In this document: one piece after another, positions 16,342 to 25,569 of the stretch | Layout: each line of letters begins with the position of its first letter | How positions within the stretch are numbered: the stretch's first letter is position 1 | NCBI RefSeq assembly: GCF_028288225.1 | Contig: NZ_JAQBOC010000001.1 | Coordinates: 1-39,116, forward strand | DNA length: 39,116 bases | Direction of reading: 5' to 3' | From: Mucilaginibacter sp. | GTDB lineage: Bacteria > Bacteroidota > Bacteroidia > Sphingobacteriales > Sphingobacteriaceae | Made by a program: the position numbers and the translations under genes | Notes under the pieces: generated by a model | Databases searched by the model: none | The model's input: the letters and a program-made list of their open reading frames with translations, nothing else | Told to the model about the DNA's origin: nothing

Positions 16342-16438
16342 TGTTTAAATTTCCTTAAATTCTTATGGCATTTTATAAAAAGCGTAATATATTGTGATGT
16401 AATTAAAACATATCGCATACACTTTAACAAAAAAAGGG

Positions 16439-17434
16439 TTGGAACTTACTGAAAACGACGTTAAAACATTACTGAGCAAGCTTCCTCAGCTAAAAACAGA
16501 GATACAAAAGGTAATTGTGGGGCAGGAACACATACTTGATGAATTGCTGGTAGCATTTCTCGCAGGAGGCCATTGTCTGCTCGAAGGGGTTCCCGGACTA
16601 GCTAAAACACTGCTGGTAAAAACTATGTCGCAAGCGCTTCACTTGTCGTTCAGGCGTATCCAGTTCACGCCCGATTTGATGCCCACTGATATTGTAGGTA
16701 CAGAAATATTGGAGGAAGATCATGCTACCGGCAAACGTTTTTTTAAATTCAATAAAGGCCCGCTTTTTGCCAATATTATCCTTGCTGATGAAATAAATCG
16801 TACTCCCCCAAAAACACAGTCGGCCCTGTTAGAGGCAATGCAGGAATTTGAGGTGACTTACGGAGGGCAAACCTATCCGCTCGACAAGCCCTTTTTTATA
16901 CTGGCCACGCAAAATCCTATTGAACAGGCCGGAACATATCCGCTTCCCGAGGCGCAGCTCGACCGCTTTTTACTATTGATAAGAATTGGGTATCCTACCG
17001 CGGAAGAGGAGTTTGAAGTATTGAACCGTACCACCGGTACGCAAAAAGCAACAGTAAACGCTGTAATAACCGCAGAAGAAATACAACAGGCCCAGCTTTT
17101 AGTAAGACAGGTAAGCATTAGCGAAGACCTTGTAAGGTATGTAAGTTTACTGATCCGTGCTACCCGGCCTGATACCAGCAATTTAAATTATGTAAAAGAA
17201 TGGGTGCGCTGGGGTGCCGGCCCCCGGGCCGGGCAAGCTTTAATTTTAACAGCAAAAGCACGTGCCCTGCTTAAGGGCCGGTATGCTGTATTAATGGAAG
17301 ATATACATGCAATGGCAAGCCCGGTTTTAAGGCACCGCATACTGATGAATTTCAAGGCTGAAGCAGAAGGCATTACATCAGACAAAGCAACGGCCGAACT
17401 AATTAAACTGGTTGAAAGGCCAAAAGCACTTTAG
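16439..17434 (+). CDS. MoxR-family AAA+ ATPase
   Basis: A 331-aa cytosolic AAA+ chaperone of the MoxR family. The start is TTG at 16439 (after AAAAAAAGGG), since no ATG gives the family-typical N-terminus. Walker A is GVPGLAKT (residues 50-57), Walker B is ILADEINR (114-121), sensor 1 is ATQNPIEQAGTYPLPEAQLD, and the sensor-2 region follows GPRAGQALILTAKARALLKG. MoxR proteins act with DUF58 and VWA/MIDAS proteins, probably in metal-dependent maturation of partner proteins. It is the first gene of the cluster reaching to TldE at 26901, with an 83-nt gap before DUF58. Confidence 0.92.
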   Translation: MELTENDVKTLLSKLPQLKTEIQKVIVGQEHILDELLVAFLAGGHCLLEGVPGLAKTLLVKTMSQALHLSFRRIQFTPDLMPTDIVGTEILEEDHATGKRFFKFNKGPLFANIILADEINRTPPKTQSALLEAMQEFEVTYGGQTYPLDKPFFILATQNPIEQAGTYPLPEAQLDRFLLLIRIGYPTAEEEFEVLNRTTGTQKATVNAVITAEEIQQAQLLVRQVSISEDLVRYVSLLIRATRPDTSNLNYVKEWVRWGAGPRAGQALILTAKARALLKGRYAVLMEDIHAMASPVLRHRILMNFKAEAEGITSDKATAELIKLVERPKAL

Positions 17435-17517
17435 GTTTATGGAGTTAGGGGCTATTAATCAAGCACCTGGAATTGAGAATTTTAACGTAGACCAGATTTA
17501 AAATCCAAAATCAAAAA

Positions 17518-18396
17518 ATGCTGCTCGACCCAAAAGTATTAATGACCATCAAAAGCCTGCCGTTATTAGCCAAAACGGTAATTGATGGTTTTATGAACGG
17601 CTTTAACAAAAGCACGGTCAAAGGCCCGGGGCTTGAATTTAGCCAGTACCGCAGCTATCAGCCTGGCGATGACCTGCGCTGGCTCGACTGGCGCATGTAT
17701 GCCCGTTCAGACAGGTATTATATACGTGAGTCAGAAGTGGAAACAAGTATTTCGGTAAAGTTTCTTATTGATGCCAGCGCATCTATGAATCATTTTGACG
17801 GCACACTAAAAAAAATAGATTATGCACGTTTTATGGCCGCATCGCTTGCTTACCTTGCTAATTTACAGGGCGATGCAGTGGGCTTATATGTTTTTAAAGA
17901 CAGCGGCTTGTTTTCACTGGCCTCGAAACCTGATCCGCAGCATTTACAGCGTTTATATTACCAGTTAGAAAAAATTGAACCGGCAGGCACTTTTACACAG
18001 CCAATTTATTACAAAGAATTATTTGCGGGTTCAGGACGTAAAGAATTGCTGGTTTTACTAACAGATCTGTATCAGCCCGATGGTGAAATAAACAGGCTGC
18101 TGGATTCGCTGGCGGCATTAAAACATGAAATTATTGTTTTTCACCTGATGGGCCAAAATGAACTTGATTTTGATTATAAAGGATATTCCGCATTGGAAGA
18201 CCTGGAAACAGGAGAAGTAATTGAGGTGGGGCCGCAAGCTAAAAAACAATATCAGGAAGCATTGCAAGCCCATTTGGAAAAAACGAAAATGCAATTATTG
18301 GGCAAAAACATTTTTTACAGTGTAATTAGCACCTCCCAGCCACTTGATAAGGCCCTGCGCGATTTCCTGGTACAAAGGAATAAAGGAATTGTATAG
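17518..18396 (+). CDS. DUF58 domain-containing protein (VWA/MIDAS-like)
   Basis: A 292-aa soluble protein. The DUF58 signature is FSQYRSYQPGDDLRWLDWRM followed by YARSDRYYIRESE (residues 41-73). After it come a von Willebrand A-like core with a metal-ion-dependent adhesion motif DASAS at 85-89 and the second MIDAS region LLVLLTDLYQPDGEINRLLD. No membrane segment is present, as is usual for this family. DUF58 proteins are the usual partners of MoxR ATPases. The start is ATG at 17518; a short non-coding gap holds no other gene. It is followed after 27 nt by the BatA-like gene. Confidence 0.9.
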   Translation: MLLDPKVLMTIKSLPLLAKTVIDGFMNGFNKSTVKGPGLEFSQYRSYQPGDDLRWLDWRMYARSDRYYIRESEVETSISVKFLIDASASMNHFDGTLKKIDYARFMAASLAYLANLQGDAVGLYVFKDSGLFSLASKPDPQHLQRLYYQLEKIEPAGTFTQPIYYKELFAGSGRKELLVLLTDLYQPDGEINRLLDSLAALKHEIIVFHLMGQNELDFDYKGYSALEDLETGEVIEVGPQAKKQYQEALQAHLEKTKMQLLGKNIFYSVISTSQPLDKALRDFLVQRNKGIV

Positions 18397-18423
18397 TAAA
18401 ACGATATTTATATTTAGTAAAAA

Positions 18424-19959
18424 TTGCTCCAGTTTTTAAATCCCATATGGTTGTTTGCTGCCTCAGCGGTTATTATCCCGGTGGCTATTCACTTGTGGTA
18501 TATCCGGCCAGGCAAAACTTTAAAAGTTGGAAGCGTATCTCTTATCAAAACTGCGTCGCGTAAAAGCAGCCGTAGTTTTAAATTGCTCGACATTCCGCTT
18601 TTTATAACCCGGTGTTTATTACTTGTGTTAATCGCGTTATTGCTCTCCATACCGGTATGGCAAAAAAAACTGAACGTAAGCAAGGCAAAGGGCTGGTTGC
18701 TGATTCCGAAAGAAAGGCTTGAAGAATGTTATAAAAAATTTAAACCACGAATAGATTCATTAACTGCTGTCGGATATGAATTCCATTACTTTAATAAAGA
18801 TTTTACAAAGGCTGACCTGAAACAGACTATTTTACATCTTAAAGATTCAATACCGGGAGCAACTAATGAATCTGATATTAATTACTGGACGCGTATCCGC
18901 CAGCTTGATTCAAAAGTCCCTTCTACCCTGCCGGTATATCTTATCACGCCAAATCAGGCAGTTTATTTTGCTGGCGCAAAACCGCAGGTCGCTTTAAAAC
19001 TCGACTGGCAAACCTATATCCCCGATGACTCAATAAGCACATGGATAGAAAACGCATGGTTTAATAACAATAATAGCATTAAAGTTTTGCGGGGTGACAG
19101 CAAGCCTTCGGGAACAACTTATACCCCTGTAACCGTACAATCTGACATTACTTCTAATTCTCCTTTTACAATAAGCACGAGCAACGGTCAGCCGGCCATC
19201 AGCATAAAAAACAGTGATGATCCGCCCGTAAGCATCGATACAACAACCGTACATGTTGCTATTTATACTGATAATAACGCAATCGATGCCGGCTACCTGA
19301 AAGCAGCGTTGGATGCAGCCGGCATTTTTATCCAGCATAAAACGGTTATAAAACAATACAACGATCCCGGTGCTATTCCGGCAGGTCAGAGCTGGCTTTT
19401 TTGGCTGTCGGAAAAAGCGGTTAGCGAACGGGTATTATACCAATGCCGTAACGTATTATGTTATGAAAAAGGCAGGATAATAAATTCAGATTCATGGCTA
19501 AATAATAATAGCCGTTATGCATTAAATACAGAGCAGGATCAAAAAATAGACCTATTTAAATTAATTGCAGGCCCTGATTCAGTTTCCGGTACGCTATGGC
19601 GTGATGGTTTCGGCCACCCGGTTTTAAGCTTGCAAAAACAAGCGCAAAATAACATCTACCATTTTTACAACCGCTTTAATCCTGCCTGGAATGACCTGGT
19701 ATGGAGCAGTGCATTTCCATCCTGGATCCTTGAGCTTATTACCGGCGAAACAACAAAAACACCTGCTCGTGGGAAGGACAAACGCGTTCTTAATCAGCAG
19801 CAGCTATTACCGGCTAAAACGGGCGAAAACCACATAATTACCGCGAAAACCATGGATAATATTAATATTACTAACTATTTATGGCTGGCGCTTGTACTAT
19901 TATTCCTGGCAGAAAGGTGGCTTGCCCATCGCTCTCCTAATTTAACTGACAATGGCTGA
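18424..19959 (+). CDS. BatA N-terminal domain membrane protein
   Basis: A 511-aa protein with a TTG start at 18424. Residues 1-80 are the BatA_N domain: LQFLNPIWLFAASAVIIPVA with HLWYIRPGKTLKVGS, a polar SLIKTASRKSSRSFKLLDIP and a second helix LFITRCLLLVLIALLLSIPV. The middle 380 residues are a long extracytoplasmic region without a recognisable MIDAS motif. A last helix at about 480-500 (YLWLALVLLFLAERWLA) anchors the C-terminus. This resembles the BatA_N proteins that follow MoxR and DUF58 in Bacteroidetes, and it differs from true Bat aerotolerance proteins in lacking a visible VWA domain. The stop overlaps the next gene by 8 nt. Confidence 0.8.
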   Translation: MLQFLNPIWLFAASAVIIPVAIHLWYIRPGKTLKVGSVSLIKTASRKSSRSFKLLDIPLFITRCLLLVLIALLLSIPVWQKKLNVSKAKGWLLIPKERLEECYKKFKPRIDSLTAVGYEFHYFNKDFTKADLKQTILHLKDSIPGATNESDINYWTRIRQLDSKVPSTLPVYLITPNQAVYFAGAKPQVALKLDWQTYIPDDSISTWIENAWFNNNNSIKVLRGDSKPSGTTYTPVTVQSDITSNSPFTISTSNGQPAISIKNSDDPPVSIDTTTVHVAIYTDNNAIDAGYLKAALDAAGIFIQHKTVIKQYNDPGAIPAGQSWLFWLSEKAVSERVLYQCRNVLCYEKGRIINSDSWLNNNSRYALNTEQDQKIDLFKLIAGPDSVSGTLWRDGFGHPVLSLQKQAQNNIYHFYNRFNPAWNDLVWSSAFPSWILELITGETTKTPARGKDKRVLNQQQLLPAKTGENHIITAKTMDNINITNYLWLALVLLFLAERWLAHRSPNLTDNG

Positions 19960-22078
19960 GCAAGACGGATTAAATAAAATAAAAAAATTGCGGCATACCT
20001 GGATCAGTTACCAGTTACTGGGCGATGTCTTGTTAGCTATGGCAATTGCAATTATTTCGGGTAGCCTGTTATATTATTTTGCGAAATGGCCGGGCTGGTG
20101 TATCCCAGTTGTTTTTATTTTAGTATCCGCCCTTCTTATTGGCATTCGCCGCCCCTGGCAAATTCTTCCTGGCAAAATATGTAATTTTTTAAATCTGTCA
20201 TACCCGGAGTTAGAAGAGAGCAGCAATTTAATTATCAAGCCAGCGAACAGTCTTAATTTATTGGAGCAGTTACAACTCAAAAAAGTAGAACTTGCCTTAG
20301 AACATATTCCCAATCAGCCCACGGCCTTTACAAAACGGGCAAAAAGTGCTGTTTTACTGGTGATACTGGCATTTATACTAAGCTTCGCCATCTCAAAAAT
20401 CAATGATAACTCACGCCAAGCAAGAAAATCGTTAAATGAGGCACTAAAATCTAATTCCGAAAACTCCCCTCCTGAAAAGATTCTTGCTCAAATCGAATTC
20501 GTAAATGTTAAAATCACACCTCCCGCTTACACAGGCATATTAAGCCACACGCAGGACAAGTTTGTAATTAATTGCGAAGAAGGATCGGAAGTTAATTGGA
20601 TGATACATACAAATGTGGCGGTTAAGCAGGCTTTTTTATTATTCAACGGAAAAAATAAAATAAATTTAACGGGGCTCACCAATGATAAAACCCGGTGGAA
20701 AACTAAAAAAATCATTAATCAAACAGGCTTTTACCAGGTCAGCATCGATGGTAAGTTATCTGACTTTTACCAAATACAGGTTTTAAAAGACGGTCCGCCC
20801 GTAATTCATATTAAATCTCCCAAACAGTATACCCACATTGATACCGGCGAAGCACTGAAAGTCAATTTAAATGCAACTGTAAATGACGATTACGGCGTTT
20901 CTGATGCGCTGATCTATGCCACCGTTGCCAAGGGAAGCGGCGAAGCTGTAAAGTTTAAGGAATACAAAATGAGCTTCAACGCTTCGTTCCAACAGCATAA
21001 CCGGCAATATGATCTGCAAAAGTCATTTGATTTGCCAGCCTTGAATATGGAACCTGGCGATGAACTCTACTTTTATATTGAAGCCCGGGATAACCGCATG
21101 CAAAAAAGCAAGACCGATGTTTATATCGTGTCGATACAGGATACCGCTCAATTGCTAAGTATGGATGGCCTGGTAACCGGCTCGAACATTAAACCAGAAT
21201 ATTTCAGAAGTGAACGCCAAATTATTTTAGATACCGAGAGACTGTTGAAGGAACGCGACAGCATTAGCCAGGATGCTTTTAAAACCCGTTGTAATGATTT
21301 GGGTACCGATCAAAAGTTGCTGCGCCTCCGATATGGTAAATTTTTAGGCGAAGAAGATGAAAGTGGAAAAGAAGGCAGTGATGAATTAAACAAGGTAGAA
21401 AACTTCAGTAATGCCCAGATGATAATGGACGCTTATACCGACAAACATGACAATGCCGAAGATGCTACTTTTTTAGAGCCTGCTATAAAACAACAGCTCA
21501 AAGCCACCCTTACTGAAATGTGGAAAGCCGAATTACAATTGCGGATGTATAAGCCCAATGAAGCATTGCCTTTTGAATACAAGGCATTACGCCTGTTAAA
21601 AGATCTGCAGCAAAAATCGCGCTCATATGTTGCTAAAACAGGATATAACCCGCCTCCTATTAAAATTGAAAAACGTCTGAGCGGCGATCTTAGCAAAATA
21701 AGTCAGCCCGTAATCCAGAAGGATATAAAAGCTTCGGCAGATCGTTTTGAAACCTTAAAAAAGACCATCGCTGTATTGGAACAATTAAAATACGGGTCTG
21801 TATTAAACAGCGCTGATATTACAACCCTGCAATTGACTAAACAACAGTTGAGCGTCAAAGCGTCAGCCGAGCCCGGTAATTATTTACCAGCCATAAGTGC
21901 CCTGCAGCGTATAATCTCAACCACAAAAAAAATTAACGTCGCCGATATTTCAGTTATCGAAAAAGCAATACAAAAAACTTTACCTGCGGCAAGCACGCTG
22001 CCTTCAATATCACAAACCAATGCAGATCTGGGGCTATCGCAGCAGTATTACAAAAATTTAAATCATCTTAACCGGTAA
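19952..22078 (+). CDS. Large membrane-anchored protein, DUF4175-like
   Basis: A 708-aa protein whose ATG lies 8 nt inside the previous gene, so translation is probably coupled. Hydrophobic helices lie at about 25-42, 48-64 and 130-146, like the N-terminus of DUF4175-type proteins (DVLLAMAIAIISGSLLYYFA). Then come Ig-like beta regions (VNVKITPPAYTG, EGSEVNWMIHTNVAVKQAFL, LNATVNDDYGVSDALIYATV) and a C-terminal helical part from about 430 onward with heptad-like stretches (TERLLKERDSISQDAFKTRC). The DYGVSDA motif is common in DUF4175 relatives. The family name is a judgement by eye. It probably works in the periplasm with the MoxR/DUF58/BatA products. Confidence 0.65.
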   Translation: MAEQDGLNKIKKLRHTWISYQLLGDVLLAMAIAIISGSLLYYFAKWPGWCIPVVFILVSALLIGIRRPWQILPGKICNFLNLSYPELEESSNLIIKPANSLNLLEQLQLKKVELALEHIPNQPTAFTKRAKSAVLLVILAFILSFAISKINDNSRQARKSLNEALKSNSENSPPEKILAQIEFVNVKITPPAYTGILSHTQDKFVINCEEGSEVNWMIHTNVAVKQAFLLFNGKNKINLTGLTNDKTRWKTKKIINQTGFYQVSIDGKLSDFYQIQVLKDGPPVIHIKSPKQYTHIDTGEALKVNLNATVNDDYGVSDALIYATVAKGSGEAVKFKEYKMSFNASFQQHNRQYDLQKSFDLPALNMEPGDELYFYIEARDNRMQKSKTDVYIVSIQDTAQLLSMDGLVTGSNIKPEYFRSERQIILDTERLLKERDSISQDAFKTRCNDLGTDQKLLRLRYGKFLGEEDESGKEGSDELNKVENFSNAQMIMDAYTDKHDNAEDATFLEPAIKQQLKATLTEMWKAELQLRMYKPNEALPFEYKALRLLKDLQQKSRSYVAKTGYNPPPIKIEKRLSGDLSKISQPVIQKDIKASADRFETLKKTIAVLEQLKYGSVLNSADITTLQLTKQQLSVKASAEPGNYLPAISALQRIISTTKKINVADISVIEKAIQKTLPAASTLPSISQTNADLGLSQQYYKNLNHLNR

Positions 22079-22085
22079 TTAAACT

Positions 22086-23879
22086 ATGGCCTGGAAGTTA
22101 ACGGTTGTTATTATTTGTGTTTTATTGTCCATCGTTACGGTTTGGCTCGAGTACCGGCGAAGTAACCGCAGCCGATTAGTATGGCGCATAACCTTTTTGC
22201 TGTTGGCTATAGTTTCACTGGCTTGTTTAACTCTGCCTGTTACCTACCAAAGTAAAAACGATGTTCCCGAATGGGAGGACGCTATATTACTGACGCCTGG
22301 TTTTAATATTGACAGTTTGAGCAGCACAGGGCGAAAACTGATCTTTACTACAGACAAAGCCGTTTTAAAAACATACCCAAAAGCTGTTTTTTTAAATACC
22401 ATACAAAATCTTAACACCTTATATCCTGCTGTTAAACGATTACTTATATTGGGATATGGGCTTGATAATGACGATGAACTGCAGCATCTCAACAATATTC
22501 CGGTGACCTTTCATGCCCCGCCGGTTCCCAACGGCATAGTAGCAATAAACTGGCAAAAGCAGTTAAAAAGCGGTGAGTTATTGCAGGTACAAGGTAAGTT
22601 TAACAATACTTCAACCCAGCCGATAAAACTGATATTTAAAGGCCTTAATACTCCGTTAGACTCGGTTAATATACTCGCAGGAAAAATTACGGACTTTGAG
22701 TTAACTACTGTTCCAAAAACTTTGGGAAATGTAGCTTATAATCTTTTGGCTTTAGCGGGTAAGGATACAATAGAAAATGAAAATGTGCCTGTGATTATCG
22801 AATATCCCCAACAAGCTAAAGTTTTAATACTAACCTCGTCACCTGATTTTGAAACCAGGTTCTTAAAAAACTGGCTTGGCCAAAATGGCTATGCCGTCGC
22901 TACCAGGGAAACGATCAGCAAGGGCAAGGTAACCGAGGACTTTGTTAACATAGAAAAACAGTCATTGGAACACTTGTCGGCCGCCCTGCTAAATAAATTT
23001 GACCTGGTAATAGGCGATTTATCAACTCTCAAAACATTAAACAGCTCAGAAAATTTAACGCTCAGACAACAGATCAGTCAAAATGGATTAGGTATAATCA
23101 TCAGGTCGGATAGTCTAAGCAAGGACGCGTCGTGGTTGCAAAACAATTTCAGGGTAAACACCTATGCTTCGAAAATACAATTGACGGTTCCGCTAATAAT
23201 TCAGAATCAAAGATCTAAAACCGCGCCGCTTAATATCGATCCTACCTATATCATAGGTAATAATAACCTGCAAAATTTAGTTTTTGATTTGCAAAATCAT
23301 ATTTTAGTAAGCTCTGCTATAAACGGAACAGGTAAATTGATATTTACCACTTTACCCAATACTTATACCTGGCAGCTCAACGGTAATACCAGGGATTATG
23401 CCGCGCTATGGTCAACCCTTATCAATAAAGCGGCGCGCAGGCTTCCTTCTGAGCAAAATTTTGCAGCAACCTCTGTTATTCCGTCTGTTGAAATGCCGGT
23501 ACAGCTACAAGTTCAAAGCGGTTTATTGCCTACACAGTTATCAGTAAATAATATATCTCTAGCACCAACTCAAAATTCTGTCATTCCATATAAATGGAAG
23601 TTTGACTATTGGCCGCAAAGTTTCGGCTGGCAGCGCACTATTTTAAACAGCAAAATATCCTATTTATGGTATTACTACCAAAAAAATGAATGGGAACTTT
23701 TAAAAAATTTAGTAAAATCAGAAAAAACACGAAAATATTTAGAGAAAAGTGCTAAATATTTATCTGTAACAAAACAAATACAAAATTTCGCAATAGTTAA
23801 TGTGCCTAAAATGTATTTTTATTCAATTTTGATAGCAGCATGCGCATTTCTATGGATTGAACGCAAACTATACGCTTAA
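22086..23879 (+). CDS. Membrane protein with Rossmann-like (glutamine-amidotransferase-like) domain
   Basis: A 597-aa protein, starting 7 nt after its upstream neighbour. Two N-terminal helices (VVIICVLLSIVTVWLEYRR and ITFLLLAIVSLACLTLPV), a long extracytoplasmic region and a C-terminal helix (FYSILIAACAFLWIERKLYA) are visible. Within the loop, an Ig-like stretch is followed by KVLILTSSPDFETRFLKNWL and NGYAVATRET, then FDLVIGDLSTLKTL and a GLGIIIRSDS block. This is a flavodoxin/amidotransferase-like pattern without a visible Cys nucleophile. Similar architecture is found in uncharacterised proteins next to BatA genes. I do not name a function. Its codon use matches its neighbours. Confidence 0.65.
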   Translation: MAWKLTVVIICVLLSIVTVWLEYRRSNRSRLVWRITFLLLAIVSLACLTLPVTYQSKNDVPEWEDAILLTPGFNIDSLSSTGRKLIFTTDKAVLKTYPKAVFLNTIQNLNTLYPAVKRLLILGYGLDNDDELQHLNNIPVTFHAPPVPNGIVAINWQKQLKSGELLQVQGKFNNTSTQPIKLIFKGLNTPLDSVNILAGKITDFELTTVPKTLGNVAYNLLALAGKDTIENENVPVIIEYPQQAKVLILTSSPDFETRFLKNWLGQNGYAVATRETISKGKVTEDFVNIEKQSLEHLSAALLNKFDLVIGDLSTLKTLNSSENLTLRQQISQNGLGIIIRSDSLSKDASWLQNNFRVNTYASKIQLTVPLIIQNQRSKTAPLNIDPTYIIGNNNLQNLVFDLQNHILVSSAINGTGKLIFTTLPNTYTWQLNGNTRDYAALWSTLINKAARRLPSEQNFAATSVIPSVEMPVQLQVQSGLLPTQLSVNNISLAPTQNSVIPYKWKFDYWPQSFGWQRTILNSKISYLWYYYQKNEWELLKNLVKSEKTRKYLEKSAKYLSVTKQIQNFAIVNVPKMYFYSILIAACAFLWIERKLYA

Positions 23880-23910
23880 AAATTATAATTATTTTAACTG
23901 TTTACCAAAC

Positions 23911-23927
23911 AAGGAGGATTTAATTTG
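23911..23927 (+). promoter_or_regulatory. Strong Shine-Dalgarno deciding a TTG start (tldD)
   Basis: AAGGAGGA at 23911-23918 is an almost complete anti-16S match, 6-7 nt before the TTG at 23925. Bacteroidetes genes rarely use Shine-Dalgarno sequences, so this one is exceptional and fixes the TTG as the TldD start; without it the Tat signal would be lost. Confidence 0.75.
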
Positions 23928-25562
23928 AAACGCAGAAATTTTATTTATTTATCAGGTATTGGAGCAGGTGCCTTAATGCTGCCCGAACTCTCGGTCTTTG
24001 GCAACCCCATTGAGCAGCAGCAGGCGTTAGAACCTGTAGACCCCCGGATTAAAAAGGAGCTTGCCGATGTAGCCCTAAACACTGCCAAATCCAAAGGAGC
24101 ATCGTATGCCGATATTCGCATTGGCAGGTACTTTACCCAGGCTATTGTTACCCGCGAAAATCGCGTTCAGAATGTTGGTGCCTCCGAATCATATGGCGTA
24201 GGTGTACGGGTAATAGTTAACGGTTGCTGGGGGTTTGCAGCAACAAACAACGTTACCAAAGAAGGAGTGGCTAAAACCACCGAAAATGCTGTTGCAGTTG
24301 CAAAAGCAAACTCCAAAATCGGCGGTAAACCGGTAGAGCTGGCTCCTCAAAAAGGTTATGGCGAGGTTAGCTGGAAAACACCGATTGAAAAAAATGCATT
24401 CGAAGTTCCTGTTAAAGAAAAAGTTGAACTGCTGTTAGCGGTAAATGGGGCAGCGATGGCCGGAGGGGCTAACTTTGTTAATTCGCGAATGCTGGCAATT
24501 AATGAACAAAAATATTTTGCATCTACTGATGGTTCCTATATCGATCAGGACATTCACCGGCTTTACCCAAGTTTTGATGTCACTAAAATTGACGAGACCT
24601 TAGGCGGCTTTGAGTCGCGGGCGTCATTGAGTTCGCCGGTGGGTATGGGGTATGAGTACCTTACCCCTTCCGAATCTGAAAAAGTGCATGGCATTGTTAC
24701 CAGGTATAAAAACCGGTACGACATGCTGGAGGATGTTAAAAATGCTACAAAAAACGTTCACGAGAAAATAGCCGCCAAATCTGTTGAACCCGGTAAGTAC
24801 GATATGGTACTCGATCCGTCACATTTGTGGTTAACTATCCACGAGTCTGTGGCCCACCCTACCGAGCTGGACCGTGTGCTGGGGTACGAAGCTAATTATG
24901 CCGGTACAAGTTTCCTGTCGATAGACAAACTAAAATCGGGCAACTTTCATTTTGGAAGTAAAAACGTAAATATTGTTGGTGATAAGCTGCAAACAGGCTC
25001 GTTAGGCGCTGTAGGGTATGATGATGAAGGCGTAAAGTGCGGTAAATGGGATATAATAAAAGATGGTGTATTGGTTAATTTCCAAGCTATCCGCGACCAG
25101 GCAAAAATGATCGGATTAAATGCTTCGCAAGGCTGTTGCTATGCACAATCGTGGGATGATGTTCAATTTCAGCGTATGCCGAATGTTTCCCTGCAACCGG
25201 GCAAAACCCCGCTCAGCGTAGACGACATGATTAAAGGCGTTGAAAAAGGCGTTTATATCATAGGCAACGGGTCATTCTCTATCGACCAGCAGCGCTACAA
25301 TTTCCAGTTTGGCGGCCAGCTGTTCTATGAAATTAAAGAAGGTAAAATTGTAGGCATGTTGAACGATGTGGCTTACCAGGCTAACACCCAGGAATTCTGG
25401 AATTCATGTGTAGCTGTTTGCGATGAAAGCGATTACCGTTTAGGAGGAGCTTTTAATGATGGCAAAGGCCAGCCAAGCCAGTCGAATGCGGTATCGCATG
25501 GTACTTCAACCGCAAGGTTTAACGGAGTAAATGTAATTAACACTAAAAGAAGAATCGGATAA
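23925..25562 (+). CDS. tldD: TldD-family metalloprotease with a Tat signal
   Basis: A 545-aa protein. TTG at 23925 is fixed by a strong Shine-Dalgarno. Residues 1-25 form a twin-arginine signal: MKRRNFIYLSGIGAGALMLP, with RRNFI followed by a hydrophobic core. The TldD fold includes the metal-binding HExxxH motif HESVAH at 306-311 within LTIHESVAHPTELDRVLGYE, preceded by SVEPGKYDMVLDPSHLW, and the C-terminal region GNGSFSIDQQRYNFQFGGQL and FWNSC. The third zinc ligand (a Cys near the C-terminus in Escherichia coli TldD) is not obvious: its GKxGQ-like region reads NDGKGQPSQ. C495 or C499 are possible substitutes. TldD pairs with TldE, encoded 7 nt downstream, to cleave peptides in the heterodimer interior. 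The signal suggests export, unlike E. coli TldD. Confidence 0.9.
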   Translation: MKRRNFIYLSGIGAGALMLPELSVFGNPIEQQQALEPVDPRIKKELADVALNTAKSKGASYADIRIGRYFTQAIVTRENRVQNVGASESYGVGVRVIVNGCWGFAATNNVTKEGVAKTTENAVAVAKANSKIGGKPVELAPQKGYGEVSWKTPIEKNAFEVPVKEKVELLLAVNGAAMAGGANFVNSRMLAINEQKYFASTDGSYIDQDIHRLYPSFDVTKIDETLGGFESRASLSSPVGMGYEYLTPSESEKVHGIVTRYKNRYDMLEDVKNATKNVHEKIAAKSVEPGKYDMVLDPSHLWLTIHESVAHPTELDRVLGYEANYAGTSFLSIDKLKSGNFHFGSKNVNIVGDKLQTGSLGAVGYDDEGVKCGKWDIIKDGVLVNFQAIRDQAKMIGLNASQGCCYAQSWDDVQFQRMPNVSLQPGKTPLSVDDMIKGVEKGVYIIGNGSFSIDQQRYNFQFGGQLFYEIKEGKIVGMLNDVAYQANTQEFWNSCVAVCDESDYRLGGAFNDGKGQPSQSNAVSHGTSTARFNGVNVINTKRRIG

Positions 25563-25569
25563 ATAGCAT

